Source of the DNA: Edaphochlamys debaryana
Taxonomy: Eukaryota; Chlorophyta; Chlorophyceae; Chlamydomonadales
DNA length: 64,000 nt
Direction: 5' to 3'
Assembly: GCA_016858145.1 (NCBI GenBank)
Contig: JAEHOE010000014.1
Location: 992,001-1,056,000 of the forward strand
Position 1 is the stretch's first letter. Each line of letters opens with the position of its first letter. This document shows positions 61,111-64,000 of this stretch, piece after piece. Both the position numbers and the translations under genes were made by a program. The notes beneath the pieces are model-generated. The model was not told where the DNA came from and did no database searches. It saw only the letters and a list, made by a program, of their open reading frames with translations.

Positions 61111-63487
61111 GCGTGTCCGCGTGGTGCCTGCCTGCAAGGTCTGGCCGGTCGGAGACCTGTGAGCCGGGGGCTGTGGTGCGCGCGTGACCGCTGTTGAGCC
61201 GTTGGGGTTGGTGGTGCACGCACTGGCGGGGACACACCCCGTCGGCGGCTCCCTAGCTTACTATGTCTGGAGCTGCGGTGATGGGGCACTGAGGCTTGGA
61301 GGCAAGCCCGTGAGGATGGCCGGCCGGCTGTGACGTTCAGCGGTAGTTGGCCGGGGTCCCTTTGGTGTACGGTCCCTGGCAGCAGTGCTCGAGCTGCAGG
61401 GGCGGGGTATCGGGTGAGGTCTGAGGTGGTGGGGCGGGTGGGTGCGGTGAGACCTTTGCCCGTCTGGGGACGTGGGGAGGGCACAGGGCGGGCTCGACGG
61501 TGCATTGAGAGCGGTTGGGTGGCGTGGAGGCCGCGGGTGGAGCGTGGTGCGGTGCGCAGGAGGGTCACCACACCCATCCAGGGACGGCGGTTACTAGGTC
61601 AGTGGCGGAGGCTCTGAACGCAGGGCACAGGCTCCTGCTTGTGACGCCCTCTCTCCCTCCGTCGTCTGGGGCGGAGGCCCGGAGGCCCGGACGGGTGGGG
61701 CTTGATTGGCTCAGCGTTGCCGTGCGAGGGCGTGGTGCGTGGTGCCTGTGCCTGAGAGGCCGGAGACGGCGGACAGGTGTCATGGACATGCAGCGTCACG
61801 TGTCAAAGGTGGCTTCGGTTTTGGTCCTCCGGGGCGGGCGGTACGACTTGGGATGGATCTACTACATGTGCTCGCCCCTCGCCCTCGCCTGGCCCCTGGC
61901 GCTCTGTGGCGGCCATGGCGGCAGCGCCCCTCTGCGGGCCCTCCTCCATCGCCTGAGGCAGGCCCATGGAGGGCTGGGTGCCTGAGGGGCCGGGCAGGTG
62001 GGGCGTGAGGCTGGTGGGGTTCTGGGATTATTGCGCTGTGACTGCATGTTGGCAGAACCGTGCAACCTCCGCCGCCTGCCATCTATCCCCGAGGGCGACA
62101 CGAGGGGCAGCACCGGTACGCCGCCAGCTGACAACGTCATGCATGCATGCGTCAGTCTCAGGGCTGCAGCAGCCCGCCTGTCTGAGGTAGCTGTCCGCGA
62201 GCTGAGCTGCTGCGGTCCTGACCATCCTATCACCTACAGCGTACCCCCTCCTTGCCCTCGGCATGGTCATATCACTGTGTCGTCAGGGCCCACCATTCCC
62301 ACCACCAGGCCGTGTGGAGGCAAGGCGCCTGCCGTGTTACTCCGTTGCATGTGTGCCGGGCAGTTTCCGGATACACAGCCTTTGAAACGCACTCGGGATC
62401 TGGATTGGCCCCCTAGTAACCAGATTGCCGAGGCCCGCAGCAGATGGGGAGCACACGGGCCAGCACGTGACGCAATCATCCGCAAGGCACGGGACGTGGC
62501 CCCCCAACAGCCCGTCAGTCCCGTGGCATGACATCTCGCCGGCCCACCCCAACCGCTCCTTGTAACGTGCTAGATAGTCTTGCTCCTCGTGTGCCACACG
62601 GGGGCTGTTGCCCGCCATCCCCAACCACCACGCCGCGTGCACTGCCCATCCGTGCACTCTGCCAAACCATGCCTCCAGTCCTCCATCCCTAGACTTGAGG
62701 AGCCTGGAGGCTGAACCGTGGAAGCAGACCCACATGCAACCCCTCACGACGCACGAAGGCACACACAACGTCACATCAACACCACATGTATACGTGAAAG
62801 CCGGTAGGTATAAGGCCCCAGAGTCTGGGGTTCCCGCCTCCATGCATAACGACCCCAAGCCCTGCCAAGCCGGTAGGCGGTTATGAGCTAAATCCTAGTT
62901 CCCGCCTCCACACGAGTGGCCGCCCCCACCCAACCCGCCCGTCCACGTCCGCAGCCCCGCACTCCGCCGGGGCCCGGCTACACCGCCTCCGCCCACACCG
63001 CCCGTTGTTTACCACCGTCGTCGCCAGCACATGCTACCCCTTCCCCCTGGTGTGGGGCTACCGCCCCGAGGGCGCGCGTGCCCTCGCTTTTCCGCCGTCG
63101 CCGCTGCAAAGTTCCCCTGCTGGTGAGGTACCGTTTTGGTTGTGGTGACGCTGCCAGTCCGGGCTGGGCTGCCAACACTGCGCCGCCCGTGCCTGTGCCT
63201 GCTCATGCCCTCTCCCCTCCCCGTGTGACCGCGACCGGGAGGGCACTGGGGTGCACATGCAGGGCCGAGGCCGCCGCGTGCCGGCCCCAGATCTCCCCCA
63301 GCCACTCAGCCCAGGCCCGGGGCCAGCCCGAGACGGGGTCGGGAGCACCGGCATCAGCAGCGGAGTCGGCTGCTACGCAGCAGAAGCAGAGAGCGCCTGG
63401 GCAGAGGCTCGGGCCTCGCCTGGGCCGGCGCAGCGGCGGGCGCTGCCAGCAGGGCCGCGGGGCGCTTGCATCGCGGCGTGGGCGGCA
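61111..63487. other. Intergenic, no supported gene
   Basis: About 2.4 kb of GC-rich DNA. Open frames on both strands are compositional. An imperfect direct repeat is listed separately. Confidence 0.4.
62798..62915. repeat. Imperfect direct repeat, two units
   Basis: AAGCCGGTAGG at 62798 and 62867, each followed by GTTCCCGCCTCCA at 62830 and 62898. Two imperfect units of about 50 to 70 bases in non-coding DNA. Confidence 0.6.
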
Positions 63488-64000
63488 TTACTGCCGCCGC
63501 ACGCCCAGCCTGCGGTCCGGCAGGCGCTGCCCCTGCTGCCCGTGCGATGCCTGCCGCTGCGGGGGCTCCGGGCCGGCCTCACGCGCCAGCCTGCTGCGCC
63601 CCGGGCTCGAGCCCGCGGGCTCAGCAGGCGGCGGCCGAGCCGGGCCCGGCCCGTGCCACCCCCGCTGCTGCTGCGCCTGTTGCGGCGTTTGGCCCGCAGC
63701 CTGCTGCTGGCCCAGCCTGGGGAGCCGCATGGGCGCAGCCCCGGCCTCCGCAACCATCGGCTGCCGCTGCTGCTGCCACTGCTGCTGAGGCTGAGCCTGG
63801 GGCGGGCCGCCCCGGCCGTGCCACGCCTGGTCCCGGCTCACGGTGCCGTGCTGCGCGTGCGGCGCCTCTGCGTGCAGAGCATAGGGCGGCGGCGTGCGCT
63901 GCGGGGCCGGGCCGTGACGCCCGTGCTGCGCCTGCGCCCCCCAGGGCGAGTGGGGGCTGGGACCCGCGTGCTCGTGCTCGGTCGCGTAAGGCGGCGCCGC
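63488..64000 (-). CDS. Gln/His/Pro-rich protein, C-terminal exon, 5' part beyond the right edge
   Basis: No family recognised. One minus-strand frame stays open from the right edge to a TAA at 63488-63490, about 170 residues. It is rich in Gln, His, Pro and Ala: SPHSPWGAQAQHGRHGPAPQ, PPQAQPQQQWQQQRQP and GQTPQQAQQQRGWHGPGPAR. This is typical of disordered tails of algal regulatory proteins. The opposite-strand frame (62916-63788) looks like its antisense shadow. A splice site before the stop cannot be excluded. Confidence 0.5.
   Translation of the reverse strand, partial: AAPPYATEHEHAGPSPHSPWGAQAQHGRHGPAPQRTPPPYALHAEAPHAQHGTVSRDQAWHGRGGPPQAQPQQQWQQQRQPMVAEAGAAPMRLPRLGQQQAAGQTPQQAQQQRGWHGPGPARPPPAEPAGSSPGRSRLAREAGPEPPQRQASHGQQGQRLPDRRLGVRRQ

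Noticed and set aside
62916..63788. A 290-residue plus-strand open frame at the right end
   Set aside because: It is the antisense of a more protein-like Gln/His/Pro-rich frame and is Arg/Cys/Pro-biased by composition.

Overview
This is a piece of nuclear DNA from a eukaryote, most likely a chlorophyte green alga of the Chlamydomonas/Volvox kind. It is very GC-rich. Almost every gene is broken by many short to medium introns with C-rich acceptor tracts and donors such as GTGGGG, GTGAGG and GTGCGG. Proline, alanine and glycine low complexity is abundant. The gene content (plant-type ferric reductase, GT61 glycosyltransferase, katanin p60, CPBP protease, mitochondrial carrier, copia gag) fits an alga. 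No operon, Shine-Dalgarno site, CRISPR array or rRNA was seen. Most single-frame ORFs here are intron read-through or antisense shadows, so genes were rebuilt exon by exon from splice signals and reading phase.

Layout, left to right. 1-4457 (-): ferric-chelate reductase, 3' end beyond the left edge. 6497-17037 (-): three head-to-tail copies of an F-box-like/leucine-rich family without a recognised name. Copies 1 and 2 are close paralogues and copy 3 is diverged. 18590-22518 (-): mitochondrial-carrier protein with an unusual His-rich insert. 23583-29606 (+): 17-exon GT61 glycosyltransferase. 30350-33240 (+): a fourth, inverted leucine-rich copy with an in-frame TGA, probably a pseudogene. 34644-37260 and 39242-42175 (-): two tandem sulfotransferase-like genes, A and B. 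43782-46022 (-): an acidic tail-anchored-like protein with ATG8-interaction-type motifs. 46675-50059 (+): CPBP (CAAX/Abi) intramembrane protease. 51415-54325 (+): a third sulfotransferase-like copy, C. 56118-59312 (+): katanin-p60-like AAA ATPase. 60225-61110 (-): gag remnant of a Ty1/copia-type element. 63488-64000 (-): Gln/His/Pro-rich exon running off the right edge.

There is no evidence that the genes form one pathway. The region is best read as a local duplication hotspot. Two families have each expanded here (four leucine-rich copies, three sulfotransferase copies), each with one member inverted and flanking the tandem set. The most interesting signals are the mosaic sulfotransferase pair A/B, whose near-identical outer exons and introns enclose a strongly diverged central exon; the stop-codon-spanning 32-bp repeats at the ends of two leucine-rich genes; three apparent GC-AG introns; and the putative selective-autophagy receptor.
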